From: Clostridiales bacterium
GTDB taxonomy: Bacteria; Bacillota; Clostridia; Christensenellales; Aristaeellaceae
DNA: 60,783 nt
NCBI GenBank assembly: GCA_004557905.1
Contig: SFFH01000018.1
Span: 1 to 60,783 of the forward strand
Direction: 5' to 3'
In this document: piece by piece, positions 32,098 to 40,897 of the stretch
Position numbering within the stretch: position 1 is the stretch's first letter
How the letters are laid out: each line of letters begins with the position of its first letter
Translations under genes and position numbers: made by a program
Notes under the pieces: generated by a model
Database searches by the model: none
Told to the model about the DNA's origin: nothing
What the model saw: the letters and a program-made list of their open reading frames with translations, nothing else

Positions 32098-33039
32098 GTG
32101 AAGAAGATTCTTGCTATCGTTGTGGCGCTCGTGCTTTGCCTGGGCATGGTATCGCTCGCACAGGCTGAGGCTGTGAAGATCGGCGTGCTCGTGCCCGCTG
32201 TGACGCACGGCTGGGTCGGCGGCATCACCTACAACGCCGAGCAGTACTGCAAGGAGCTCGAGGCCACTGGTACCATCGAGTACAAGCTCTACACCAGCTC
32301 CAATGCGGAAGAGATGACCACGCAGATCGACGAGGCGATGCTCTGGGGCGCGCAGGCGCTGGTCATCGCGCCGCAGTGGACCGGCATGGAAGTCGCCGCG
32401 CAGGCCGCGATTGACGCGGGCATCACCGTCGTGGCGTTCGACATGGACATCCCGGCCGAGGGCATCTACAAGGTCACCGGCGACAACGAGTCCATGGGCG
32501 TTGCCGGCGCGAAGTACATCGTTGAGAAGATCGGCACCGAGGGCACCGTCGTGGCGCTGCCGGTTCCGTCCTCCGGCTCCGTCTCCGAGCTCCGCATGAA
32601 GGGCTTCACCGAGACCATGGCCGAAATCGCCCCGAACGTCAAGATCATCGAGTACGCCACCGCGTTCACCCGCGAGGACGGCCTCAAGGATATGGCGGAC
32701 ATCCTGACCGCCAACGCGAAGATCGACGCCGTCTTCTCTCTGGACGACGAGACCTCCATCGGCGCGCTGCAGGCGATTGACGACGCCGGCCGTACCGACA
32801 TCAAGGCCATCACCGGCGGCGGCGGATGCCAGGAGTACTTCGGCATCATCAAGGAGAAGGCTGACCAGATCGGCGCCTGCTCCGCGCTGTACAGCCCGCT
32901 GATGATCAAGGACTGCATGGACGTGGCCATCGCTGTCGTCGGCGGCGAGACCGTGGATGCCGTGAAGGTCATCCCGTCCCAGATCGTGTCTGCGGAGAAT
33001 GTTGACGAGTACCTCGACCCGGCCAACACCGTCTATTGA
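32098..33039 (+). CDS. Sugar ABC transporter substrate-binding protein (RbsB-like)
   Basis: A 313-residue periplasmic-binding-type protein of the ribose/galactose/inositol cluster. A signal peptide (KK, Ile/Val/Leu core, cleavage near AQAEA) precedes VKIGVLVPAVTHGWVGGITYNAE. The first lobe has SSNAEEMTTQIDEAMLWGAQALVIAP, the hinge VVAFDMDIP and the second lobe DAVFSLDDETSIGALQAIDDAGR. The start is GTG, with AAGGAGG 8 nt upstream. A strong hairpin directly follows, probably so this gene is expressed above the permease genes. Ligand not assignable. Confidence 0.92.
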   Translation: MKKILAIVVALVLCLGMVSLAQAEAVKIGVLVPAVTHGWVGGITYNAEQYCKELEATGTIEYKLYTSSNAEEMTTQIDEAMLWGAQALVIAPQWTGMEVAAQAAIDAGITVVAFDMDIPAEGIYKVTGDNESMGVAGAKYIVEKIGTEGTVVALPVPSSGSVSELRMKGFTETMAEIAPNVKIIEYATAFTREDGLKDMADILTANAKIDAVFSLDDETSIGALQAIDDAGRTDIKAITGGGGCQEYFGIIKEKADQIGACSALYSPLMIKDCMDVAIAVVGGETVDAVKVIPSQIVSAENVDEYLDPANTVY

Positions 33040-33052
33040 TTCCTAACCGCCA

Positions 33053-33087
33053 AAAGGGCCGTGGCTTTGCCATGGCCCTTTCTTTCT
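33053..33087 (+). terminator. Partial terminator/attenuator after binding-protein gene
   Basis: AAAGGGCC / GGCCCTTT with inner TGGC/GCCA pairing and CTTTCTTTC after it. It lies inside the operon. Confidence 0.7.
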
Positions 33088-33125
33088 AGAAGACCCAAAA
33101 CACCTCACAGAACGGATGTGAACGC

Positions 33126-34604
33126 ATGAATCTGACCATGAAAGGGATTGTCAAATCCTTCGGCGCGAACGACGTGCTCAAGAGCGTCGACTTTCACCTG
33201 AACGAGGGGGAAATCTGCGCGCTGCTGGGCGAAAACGGCGCGGGCAAATCGACGCTGATGAACATCCTGGGCGGCGTACTGCCTGCGGACAGGGGCACGA
33301 TCGAGCTGGACGGCATGCCTGTGACCTTTGCCAATCCCGCCCAATCGCTGAACGCGGGCATCGCGTTCATCCATCAGGAGCTGAACCTGATCAACGACCT
33401 TCCCGTGTATGAAAACATGTTCATCGGCCGCGAGCTGAAAAAGAAGAGCGGATTCCTCGATCACGCGGCGATGTACCAGCAGACGAAGGCGCTCTTTGAG
33501 AAGATGGAGATCGACGTCGATCCCGGCGCGATGGTCTCCACGCTGGACGCGTCCTTCAAACAGATTGTCGAAATCGCACGCGCGCTGATGATGAACGCGT
33601 CGATCATCATCATGGATGAGCCGACGACATCGCTCACCGATCCGGAGATCGAGCGCGTTTTTGATATGCTGCGCACGCTGAAGGCGCAGAAGGTCGGCGT
33701 GGTCTTCATCTCGCACAAGCTGCGCGAGGTCATGGAGATCTGCGATCGCTACACCGTGCTGCGCGACGGCGTGATGGTGGCTGACGGCTACGTGAAGGAC
33801 ACGAGCATTGCGGAGATTGCGCGCCACATGGTGGGCCACGAGGTGCGCACCGGCGCGAAGGAAGGCAGCGCGGTGCTGGGCGACGAGGTGCTGCGCATTG
33901 AGAAACTGACGCAGGAGCCGTTTTTCCGCGATGTGAGCCTGACCGTCCGCGCGGGCGAGGTGCTTGGCGTCACGGGCCTGCTGGGCGACGGACGAAGCGA
34001 GCTGTTCCGCACGGTGTTCGGCGCGCAGGGCAAATACCAGGGCCAGATCTTCATGCACGGCAAGCCTGTGACCATCACCTCCACACAGCAGGCGCTCAGC
34101 CTGGGCATCGGATATCTGCCGCGCAACCGCAAGGAAAACGGCATCATCAAGGACATGAACATTCTGGAGAACGGCTCCATCGTCACACTGCCCAGGCTCA
34201 CCCGGCACGGCATCATTCAGACAAAGGAGCAGCTTGCGCAGTTTGACAAGCAGAAAAAGGAGCTGCGCATCAAGATGGGGAAGGAGACGGACTCCATTAC
34301 CAGCCTCTCCGGCGGCAACCAGCAGAAGGTGGTGCTGGCCAAGTGGCTCAGTGCAAACCCAAGCCTGCTGATTCTGGATAACCCGACGCAGGGCGTTGAC
34401 GTCGGCGCGAAGGAGGAAATCTACGAGATCATCCTCCGGCTCGCTGCGCAGGGCGTGGCGGTCGTGGTGCTGTGCAGCGAGGCGCAGGAGATTATCCGGC
34501 TTTGCGACCGCGCGCTGGTGATGTACCACGGCACGGTCCGCGCGCAGGTTGCGGGCGAGACCATGAACGAGCATGAAATGATGCGCCTGGCAACCGGCGG
34601 CTAA
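33126..34604 (+). CDS. Sugar ABC transporter ATPase (RbsA/MglA-like, double ABC)
   Basis: A 492-residue ATPase with two cassettes. The first has GENGAGKSTLMNILGG, LDASFKQIVEIARAL and IIIMDEPTTSLT. The second has the degenerate GLLGDGRSELFRTVFG, SLSGGNQQKVVLAKWL and LLILDNPTQGVDVGAK, the standard monosaccharide-importer signature. No good Shine-Dalgarno precedes ATG 33126 (only GGATGTG), so translation may be weak or the start may differ. Followed 23 nt later by the permease gene. Confidence 0.93.
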   Translation: MNLTMKGIVKSFGANDVLKSVDFHLNEGEICALLGENGAGKSTLMNILGGVLPADRGTIELDGMPVTFANPAQSLNAGIAFIHQELNLINDLPVYENMFIGRELKKKSGFLDHAAMYQQTKALFEKMEIDVDPGAMVSTLDASFKQIVEIARALMMNASIIIMDEPTTSLTDPEIERVFDMLRTLKAQKVGVVFISHKLREVMEICDRYTVLRDGVMVADGYVKDTSIAEIARHMVGHEVRTGAKEGSAVLGDEVLRIEKLTQEPFFRDVSLTVRAGEVLGVTGLLGDGRSELFRTVFGAQGKYQGQIFMHGKPVTITSTQQALSLGIGYLPRNRKENGIIKDMNILENGSIVTLPRLTRHGIIQTKEQLAQFDKQKKELRIKMGKETDSITSLSGGNQQKVVLAKWLSANPSLLILDNPTQGVDVGAKEEIYEIILRLAAQGVAVVVLCSEAQEIIRLCDRALVMYHGTVRAQVAGETMNEHEMMRLATGG

Positions 34605-34627
34605 GAAGTGGAGAGGAGTTATTCACC

Positions 34628-35674
34628 ATGACACAGCGGACAAACGCAAAAAACGAAACGATTCTGCACAAGGCGGTTGTGCAGTGGAAAACCAATCCGA
34701 TCTTCTCCACCGCGTGCGTGCTGGTGCTGATGATCATCCTGCAGACGCTCGCACTGGGCTTTGATTTCGAGAGCGTCGGCGCGTGGTTCTCCCACTGGTC
34801 CCGCAACTGGATCAACATCCTGCGCAACAACGCCAGCGTCGGCATCGTCGCGCTCGGCATGACGTTCGTCATCATCTCCGGCGGCATCGACCTGGCGGTC
34901 GGCTCCACACTGGTTGCCGTCGGCGCAGTGCTGATGGTCTGCGTCAACAGCTATCCCACGGGCCTGCTGACGAGTATCGGCATCACCGGCGTGCCGGCGT
35001 TCATCATCGGCATCATCGCCTGCATCCTGATGGGCTGCGCGCTTGGCGGCGTGTCCGGCTTCCTGATCGCCAAGCAGAAGCTGCCGGCGTTCATCGCAAC
35101 GCTGGGCATGATGAAGATCTGCCGCAGCGTGACGCAGCAGGTGATGCAGACCGCGAGCGTGAAGGTGCCCACGCAGTTCCTGGCGATTGCCAACACCAAG
35201 ATCGGCGGTCAGGTCATCCTGCCGATCATCTACTGGCTGGTGCTGGCGGTGCTGCTGCACATCATCTCCAGGAAGACGACCTTCGGCCGCCATGTGTACG
35301 CCATCGGCTCCAACGAGCGAACGGCGCGCCTCTCCGGCATCAACGTGGAGAAGGTTATCGCGATGGTGTACGTGCTCTCCGGCATCATGGTCTCCATCGC
35401 GGCGATCATCCAGGTGGCGCGCATCGGCTCCATGGACTATGCCAACGCAGGCAGCGGCTATGAGATGGACGCCATCGCGGCGGTTGTTGTCGGCGGCACG
35501 AGCATGTCGGGCGGCAAGGGCTCCATTCTGGGCACCGTGCTGGGCATGCTGATCATTGCCGTCATGAACAACCTGCTCAACCTGATGGGCGTTCCGCCGT
35601 TTCTGCGCGAGGCGTTCAAGGGCTTCATCGTCATCGCGGCGGTGCTGCTGCAGAAGAAGGAGAAAAATAGCTAA
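34628..35674 (+). CDS. Sugar ABC transporter permease (RbsC-like)
   Basis: A 348-residue permease of the ribose/xylose/inositol type. A cytoplasmic N-terminus is followed by about nine hydrophobic helices; GMTFVIISGGIDLAVGSTLVAVGA is the conserved core signature, and GRHVYAIGSNERTARLSGINVEKV the coupling loop. GGTSMSGGKGSILGTVLGML is the typical late motif. GAGGAG precedes ATG. Works with the ATPase and binding protein upstream. Confidence 0.93.
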   Translation: MTQRTNAKNETILHKAVVQWKTNPIFSTACVLVLMIILQTLALGFDFESVGAWFSHWSRNWINILRNNASVGIVALGMTFVIISGGIDLAVGSTLVAVGAVLMVCVNSYPTGLLTSIGITGVPAFIIGIIACILMGCALGGVSGFLIAKQKLPAFIATLGMMKICRSVTQQVMQTASVKVPTQFLAIANTKIGGQVILPIIYWLVLAVLLHIISRKTTFGRHVYAIGSNERTARLSGINVEKVIAMVYVLSGIMVSIAAIIQVARIGSMDYANAGSGYEMDAIAAVVVGGTSMSGGKGSILGTVLGMLIIAVMNNLLNLMGVPPFLREAFKGFIVIAAVLLQKKEKNS

Positions 35675-35713
35675 TTCTGTTTTGCGATTAAGATGATTTT
35701 CCATACGCGAAGC

Positions 35714-35773
35714 GGAGAAGGGGTTCGGGGACGGTGTCCCCGAGCGGGTTTGGGCGGCAGCCCAACGTTCTCC
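35714..35773 (+). other. Three-stem structured element in intergenic region
   Basis: An outer pair GGAGAA (35714-35719) / TTCTCC (35768-35773) encloses two perfect hairpins: CGGGGAC-GGT-GTCCCCG (35726-35742) and TTGGGC-GGCA-GCCCAA (35750-35765). It lies between the permease gene and the oxidoreductase gene. It resembles dispersed hairpin repeats of Clostridia, but no second copy was found in this window. Confidence 0.5.
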
Positions 35774-35802
35774 CCATCATATCAAGCAAAGGAGAGATTC
35801 TG

Positions 35803-36790
35803 ATGATTAAGGTCGGTTTGATCGGCTGCGGCAAGATTGGCCAGGTGCGCCACCTGCCCGAGTATGCGGCCAACCCGAATTGCAAAATCACGGCGCTGTA
35901 TGACATTAACCTGGAGCGCGCCAAGGCGCTGGCCGAGCAGTACGGCGCGACGGCGTATCCGTCCGTCGAGGCGCTGCTTGCCTCCGATGTGGACGCGGTG
36001 AGCGTCTGCTCCTCCAATACCAGCCACGCGGAGATCGCCATCGCGGCGCTGAAGGCCGGCAAGCACGTGCTGTGCGAAAAGCCGATGGCGACGACGCTCG
36101 AGGACTGCGAGGCGATGGTCGCGGCCGCCAGGGCAGCGGGCAAGCACCTGATGATCGGCCAGAACCAGCGGTTGGCCGGCGCACACAAGAAGGCGAAGGA
36201 GCTGATTGAAGCGGGCGCGATCGGCAAGGTGCTCACGTTCAAGACCGCGTTCTGCCATGCCGGTCCTGAGACGTGGAGCGTCGATCCGGGTCTGAACACC
36301 TGGTTCTTTGACAAGAAGCGCGCCGCAATGGGCGCGATGGCCGACCTCGGCGTGCACAAGACCGACCTGATCCAGTACCTGACCGGCCAGACGATCGTCG
36401 AGGTCTGCGCGAAGCTGGGCGTGCTGGACAAAAAGTTTGCCGACGGTACCCCGATCACCGTGGACGACAATGCCTTCTGCATCTACAAAATGGACGGCGG
36501 CGCCATGGGCACCATGACGGTCTCCTGGACGGACTACGGCGCGGAGGACAACTCCACCGTGATCTGGGGCACCGAGGGCGTGCTGCGCATCTATGACCAT
36601 CCGGAGCATACGCTTGATCCAGACCAACGACAACCAGACCGCGTCCGGCGTGATCGATCTGTTCGTCGATTCGATCCTGGATGAAACCGTGCCGTATATC
36701 ACCGGCGAGAGCGCGCTCACGGCAATGCGCGCGGTGTTCGCGGCGATTGAGTCCTCTGAAAAGGGCTGCACCGTCACGGTCAACCGCTGA
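35803..36790 (+). pseudogene. Gfo/Idh/MocA oxidoreductase, frameshifted near 36610
   Basis: An NAD(P)-dependent sugar oxidoreductase split over two frames. The first frame (from ATG 35803, AAAGGAG 8 nt upstream) encodes VGLIGCGKIGQVRHLPEYA, the CEKPMATTLEDCE motif and GVHKTDLIQYL, through to IYDHPEHT near 36611, then 73 more nucleotides to a stop at 36684. The true C-terminus continues in the next frame: IQTNDNQTASGVIDLFVDSIL to TVTVNR, ending 36790. The join is too short compared with relatives: the expected beta-strands between the two parts are missing, which suggests a deletion of a few tens of bases, not just one base. Real decay, a strain-level lesion or an assembly error are all possible. 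Confidence 0.8.
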
Positions 36791-36831
36791 GCGTCTGCAA
36801 TCAGCGCGAAGCGAGGAAGGGAGCCTAACTC

Positions 36832-37647
36832 ATGAACAGAATCATTGCGGTCAACTCCAACTGCTACCACGGCTTTTCGATTGAAGAGGCGATTGAGGGC
36901 ATCGCGGCGGCGGGTTTTCATTACATTGAACTGACGGCAACCAAGGGCTGGACGGAGCACGTGTTCCCGGATCAGAGCTTTGAGCGCCTGCTGGCCGTGA
37001 AGGACATGCTCGATCACTATGGCCTCAAGCCCTTCGCGATGAGCGGCCACTGCAACCTGATGGACACCGCGCGCATCAGTGACTTCGTGAAGAATATCCG
37101 CCTGGCGGCATTCTTCGGCTGCGACTATATCGTCAGCTCCATCGGCGAGGCGCACCTGAAGGACAACGCCGTGGCGGACAACGAGACCGTGGCCAGGCAC
37201 ATCGCGGCGCTCGTGCCGTACCTTGAGCAGTATGGTCTTACGCTCGTGCTGGAGACGCACGGCAAGGAGCACGGCACAGGCAGGGTGCTCGCCGAGATTG
37301 TCAGGCTTGTGGGCAGCGAGCGCGTCAAGATCAACTATGACACGGCAAACGTGATCTTCTACGGCGGCGTCGATCCGTGCGAGGACATCAAAACCTGCAT
37401 CGGCGACGTGGCGTATGTTCACATCAAGGACAAGGCCGGCGCAGACGACGTGTGGGATTTCCCGGCGCTTGGCAAGGGCCGCGTGGACTTCCCCGGATTC
37501 TTCAGGGAGCTTGAGGCGGCGGGAAACAACAGCCCGCTGAGCATTGAGATCGAGTTCACGGCCAAGGGGCCCAAGGACCTTAATGAGGTCAATCAGGCGG
37601 TCAGGGACAGCGCGGCGTATCTGCTCGCACAGGGATTCACGCTGTAA
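36832..37647 (+). CDS. Sugar isomerase/epimerase-like TIM-barrel protein (second)
   Basis: A 271-residue xylose isomerase-like TIM-barrel protein. Opening strand AVNSNCYHGFSIEEAIEGIAAAGFHYIEL; the metal-site segments LVLETHG (Glu), VKINYDTANVIFYGG (Asp), VAYVHIKDK (His) and the terminal LSIEIEFTA (Glu) are present. It sits between two Gfo/Idh/MocA oxidoreductase genes, a layout in which such proteins act on the keto-sugar that the dehydrogenase makes. 12 nt precede the next gene. Exact reaction unknown. Confidence 0.87.
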   Translation: MNRIIAVNSNCYHGFSIEEAIEGIAAAGFHYIELTATKGWTEHVFPDQSFERLLAVKDMLDHYGLKPFAMSGHCNLMDTARISDFVKNIRLAAFFGCDYIVSSIGEAHLKDNAVADNETVARHIAALVPYLEQYGLTLVLETHGKEHGTGRVLAEIVRLVGSERVKINYDTANVIFYGGVDPCEDIKTCIGDVAYVHIKDKAGADDVWDFPALGKGRVDFPGFFRELEAAGNNSPLSIEIEFTAKGPKDLNEVNQAVRDSAAYLLAQGFTL

Positions 37648-37659
37648 GGAGGGCATAGC

Positions 37660-38622
37660 ATGAACATCCTGCTCGTTGGCCTGGGCGGCATGGGCACCTG
37701 CCACTACATGAATTATCAGCACATCGCAGACGCGCGGGTTGTCGCGTGCGTGGGCAAGTCCGACAGCGACCGGGCGTCGGCGGCAGCGTGGGGTCTGCCG
37801 ATCTATGCGTCCATCGCGGACGCATGTGCAAACGAGGCGGTCGACGTGATCGATGTGTGTGCGCCGACCTACCTGCACAAGCTGCTCGTGCTGGAGGCGG
37901 CGGCGCAGAAGAAGCACATCATCTGCGAAAAGCCCGTCGCGCTGCACCTTGCGGACGCGGAGGCCATGTATGCCGCGGCGGAGGAAAACGGCGTGCAGCT
38001 GTACATCGCGCAGGTGCTGCAGTTCACGCGCGAGGTGGAGACGCTGCGCGAGGTCGTGCGGACAGAGCGCTACGGCAAGCCGCTGGATGGCTGCTTTGAG
38101 CGGCTGACCGCCTGCCCGAAGTGGTCGCAGGGCGGCTGGCTGCTGGAGAAGGAGAAGAGCGGCCTGCTGCCGTTTGACCTGCACATTCACGACCTCGACG
38201 TGATCGTGAGCCTGTTCGGAAAGCCGGACAGCGTCACCTTCACCGAATGCGAGGGCAGGGGCAAGGCATATGCCGAGCAGTACCGCTTCCTGTATGGCTA
38301 CAGGAATGGCCTGAATGTCTGCGCGGAGGCCGCCTGGTTCAATGCGGCGATTCCGTTCACAGCGCGCTGGCGCGTATACTTCGAGCGCGGCATGCTCATC
38401 TGCGACGCAAACGGCGTGACCGGCTACGCGGAGAACGGCGAGGTGACGAAGTATGACGTCACCGATCCGGTTCAGGTGGACTGCGGCATCAACCTGGGCA
38501 AAAGCGGCTGGTTCCTCCGGGAGCTTTCGCACCTGCTTGACTGCGCGAAGCGCGGCGAGCCGTCCCCGCTGGTACCCAAGCACCGGGTGCTCGACGTGGT
38601 GGAAATCCTGGAAAAAATCTGA
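37660..38622 (+). CDS. Gfo/Idh/MocA family oxidoreductase (intact)
   Basis: A 320-residue NAD(P)-dependent oxidoreductase. Rossmann start ILLVGLGGMGTCHYMNYQ, the CEKPVALHLADAEAMY motif with its catalytic Lys, and LPFDLHIHDLDVIVSLFG with the His-x-x-Asp substrate block. The C-terminal beta-sheet domain is complete, unlike the damaged paralogue upstream. Last gene of the ABC sugar operon, with a GGAGG RBS and a strong terminator behind it. It could partly replace the frameshifted enzyme or catalyse the return step of an oxidation-isomerisation-reduction cycle. Confidence 0.9.
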   Translation: MNILLVGLGGMGTCHYMNYQHIADARVVACVGKSDSDRASAAAWGLPIYASIADACANEAVDVIDVCAPTYLHKLLVLEAAAQKKHIICEKPVALHLADAEAMYAAAEENGVQLYIAQVLQFTREVETLREVVRTERYGKPLDGCFERLTACPKWSQGGWLLEKEKSGLLPFDLHIHDLDVIVSLFGKPDSVTFTECEGRGKAYAEQYRFLYGYRNGLNVCAEAAWFNAAIPFTARWRVYFERGMLICDANGVTGYAENGEVTKYDVTDPVQVDCGINLGKSGWFLRELSHLLDCAKRGEPSPLVPKHRVLDVVEILEKI

Positions 38623-38633
38623 TATGAGATCAA

Positions 38634-38672
38634 CGAAAGGCGCTGCGGGAAGAACCTGCAGCGCCTCTTTCG
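38634..38672. terminator. Bidirectional terminator
   Basis: CGAAAGGCGCTGC pairs with GCAGCGCCTCTTTCG (one bulge) between convergent genes; T run CTTT on plus, A run on minus. Confidence 0.85.
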
Positions 38673-38682
38673 TCATATGCGG

Positions 38683-39600
38683 TTATTTTGCGAGTTTCCT
38701 GCACAACCAGGGGAACGTCAGCGGCCAAATGCTGCCGGCAAACGCGACCACGAGGAAATAGCGCACGCCGTCGGCCAGGTAATGACCGCCAAACAGCGCG
38801 TATAGCGGGGCCTTGATGCCCGCCTTGATCCCCATTAAAAGCACAAGGCCGGCGATGAGCTTGACAACCTGAACGGACAGCGGTGCGCGGGTGTCAAAGC
38901 GGATGACCCTGTGGTCGAGCTCCCAGATCATGAACAGGCCCAGCGTGCAGCCAAGCATGGTATAGGCGTTCTTTGTGCCGTGCGCGAGATTGTCCGCATC
39001 CACGTCGGCGGGAAAGGGAAAGAGCAGCACGAACGCCAGATAGGCGGCGGAAAGCAGCACCATGCCGCCAAACAGCGGGCGCATGCGCCGGGGATCGTCG
39101 CAGAAATCGTGCAGGATGGGATAGAGCCCGAACACAAGCGCCAGCGCGAGAAGCGCCGACACGCCGACGTCCCAGGGCGTGTGCACGCCCAGATACATGC
39201 GCGAGAACGGCACGAGCACGCATAGAACGACACAGGGGATGCGAATGGCCCAGCGGCTGGTCCAACGGGCGATTGCGCCATACACGCCGATGCTCGTCTG
39301 CGTGTGGCCGCTGGGGAAGGAGTAGCCCGTCGCGCCGGCACGGGCGCTTTCCACGATGGTGAAATCCGGATCGCGCACCCAAGGCCTGGGAATGCGGAAA
39401 AGCAGCTTAAGCAGCTGATTGAGCGCCGTGCCCAGAAGCCCCACACACAGGAGGTAATAGCCTTCCTTTTTATCGACGCACCAGAAGAGCAGCAGACCAA
39501 AGGCGATGAACAGCGTCTCCTCGCCAAAGTGCGTGATCAGGGAAAAAAACCCGTCCAGAACAGGCGCGCGGACGCTCTCAAAAAAATACAGCAGGGACAT
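38683..39600 (-). CDS. PAP2 family membrane phosphatase
   Basis: A 305-residue integral membrane phosphatase. The three PAP2 motifs are complete: KLLFRIPRP, YSFPSGHTQ and SRMYLGVHTPWDV, which carry the catalytic His residues. Four further hydrophobic segments follow. Members dephosphorylate undecaprenyl pyrophosphate or phosphatidic/sphingoid phosphates. Start at ATG 39600 with AGGAGG 7 nt upstream. Monocistronic. Confidence 0.92.
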   Translation of the reverse strand: MSLLYFFESVRAPVLDGFFSLITHFGEETLFIAFGLLLFWCVDKKEGYYLLCVGLLGTALNQLLKLLFRIPRPWVRDPDFTIVESARAGATGYSFPSGHTQTSIGVYGAIARWTSRWAIRIPCVVLCVLVPFSRMYLGVHTPWDVGVSALLALALVFGLYPILHDFCDDPRRMRPLFGGMVLLSAAYLAFVLLFPFPADVDADNLAHGTKNAYTMLGCTLGLFMIWELDHRVIRFDTRAPLSVQVVKLIAGLVLLMGIKAGIKAPLYALFGGHYLADGVRYFLVVAFAGSIWPLTFPWLCRKLAK

Positions 39601-39641
39601 GGCAGTCCTCCTTTGCATGCGGTGTGGATGCTCACCACATT

Positions 39642-39670
39642 ATGATAGCATTTTGTAAAGAAATTGTCAA
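39642..39670 (-). promoter_or_regulatory. Promoter of PAP2 gene
   Basis: On the minus strand, TTGACA (39665-39670), 17-bp spacer, TATCAT (39642-39647). Confidence 0.7.
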
Positions 39671-39687
39671 TTGTGCGTAAAATCTGC

Positions 39688-39717
39688 TTGACAGCATTGT
39701 GCTTCTGCGCGTACAAT
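39688..39717 (+). promoter_or_regulatory. Promoter of iron-type ABC operon
   Basis: TTGACA (39688-39693), 18-bp spacer, TACAAT (39712-39717). The leader carries a perfect 9-bp hairpin GGACGCTTT / AAAGCGTCC (39733-39763) just before the Shine-Dalgarno. Confidence 0.65.
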
Positions 39718-39788
39718 AAGCATAACCGCAAGGGACGCTTTGATGAACGACAGGAAAGCGTCCGTCAATCAAAAGGAGGGTATCCATT

Positions 39789-40778
39789 ATGAAGAAGTTT
39801 TTTGCGCTCGTCCTCGCGATGATGCTGCTGGTGACCGCTTCTGCGGCGCTGGCCGATGGCAGCCTCGTCGTCTATTCTCCGCATGACGCGGATCCGCTCA
39901 ACGCGGGCGTGGCGATGTTCCAGGCCGCGTATCCGGACATCGACGTGCAGGTCATCGCGGCCGGCACCGGCGAGCTCTGCCAGCGCATCGTCGCTGAGAG
40001 CGAGAATCCGCAGGGCGACGTCCTCTGGGGCGGCGGCGCGGACACCCTGGCTGGCTATGTGGATTACTTTGACGCGTATGTCTGCGCGAACGACGACGTG
40101 ATCGGCGACGCGTACAAGGACGCGGACGACATGTGGATCGGCGAGTCCCCTCTGCCGATGGTCTTCATCTACAACAAGAACCTCATCGCTGAGGAAGACG
40201 TGCCCAAGACCTGGGACGACCTGTGCAACGAGGCTCTCAAGGGCAAGATCGCGTTCGCGTCCCCGGCGAAGTCCGGTTCCGCGTACACCCAGCTGTGCAC
40301 CATGCTCTTCTCTAAGGACACCATTGATGAGGGCTGGGAGCTGGTCTTCAACTTCATCAAGAACCTGGACGGCAAGGTGCAGGATTCCTCCGGCAACTGC
40401 CACAAGCTCGTCGCTTCCGGCGAATATGCTGTGGGCGTGACCATCGAGAAGTCCGCCGTGCTCTACAACGACAACCCGGACATCGCCTATGTGTACCCGG
40501 AGAAGAACTCCGCGGTGCCGGACGGCGTGGCGCTTATCAAGAACTGCCCGAACCCGGACAACGCCAAGCTGTTCATCGACTTCGTCACCGGCCTTGAGTG
40601 CCAGACCGCGCAGAACGCCGACTGGGCCCGCCGCCCGGTCCGCAGTGACCTGACCCCGGTTGGCCTGGTTGGCCTGGACACCCTCGACCTGGGCAACTAC
40701 GACTTTGCGTATGCCGCCAAGAACAAGGCCGAGATCGTGGAGAAGTGGAACGACCTGACCATCGAAGCCGAGGAGTAA
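39789..40778 (+). CDS. ABC transporter substrate-binding protein, iron(III)/phosphonate type
   Basis: A 329-residue extracellular binding protein of family 1/FbpA-like type. Signal peptide with an Ala-rich end (ASAALADG), then LVVYSPHDADPLNAGVAMFQAAYPDIDVQVIAAGTGEL, QGDVLWGGGADTL and the hinge MVFIYNKNLIAEEDVPKTWDDL. The pair of tyrosines used by FbpA for Fe(III) is not obvious near the C-terminus, so polyamine, thiamine-type or organophosphonate ligands are alternatives. AAGGAGG lies 9 nt before ATG. First gene of a three-gene import operon. Confidence 0.85.
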   Translation: MKKFFALVLAMMLLVTASAALADGSLVVYSPHDADPLNAGVAMFQAAYPDIDVQVIAAGTGELCQRIVAESENPQGDVLWGGGADTLAGYVDYFDAYVCANDDVIGDAYKDADDMWIGESPLPMVFIYNKNLIAEEDVPKTWDDLCNEALKGKIAFASPAKSGSAYTQLCTMLFSKDTIDEGWELVFNFIKNLDGKVQDSSGNCHKLVASGEYAVGVTIEKSAVLYNDNPDIAYVYPEKNSAVPDGVALIKNCPNPDNAKLFIDFVTGLECQTAQNADWARRPVRSDLTPVGLVGLDTLDLGNYDFAYAAKNKAEIVEKWNDLTIEAEE

Positions 40779-40796
40779 TCGGTATTGCGACTGATG

Positions 40797-40825
40797 GGGG
40801 GACACTCGGTGTCCCCCTTCTTTTG
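40797..40825 (+). terminator. Intra-operon terminator/attenuator
   Basis: GGGGGACAC-TCG-GTGTCCCCC perfect 9-bp hairpin followed by TTCTTTTG. Two more GC hairpins follow (CCGGCA/TGCCGG near 40841; GGCGGC/GCCGCC at 40864-40878) before the ATPase gene. Confidence 0.8.
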
Positions 40826-40897
40826 ATATGGTCGATGTTGCCGGCAGCTTGCCGGTGATTCTGGCGGCGCGGCCGCCCTGTGGAGAGAGGTACTGAA

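Noticed and set aside
35782..38676. 964-codon open frame on the minus strand
   Set aside because: Antisense shadow of the oxidoreductase/TIM-barrel genes. High GC removes stops; its product is rich in Arg, His and Ala with no family signature.
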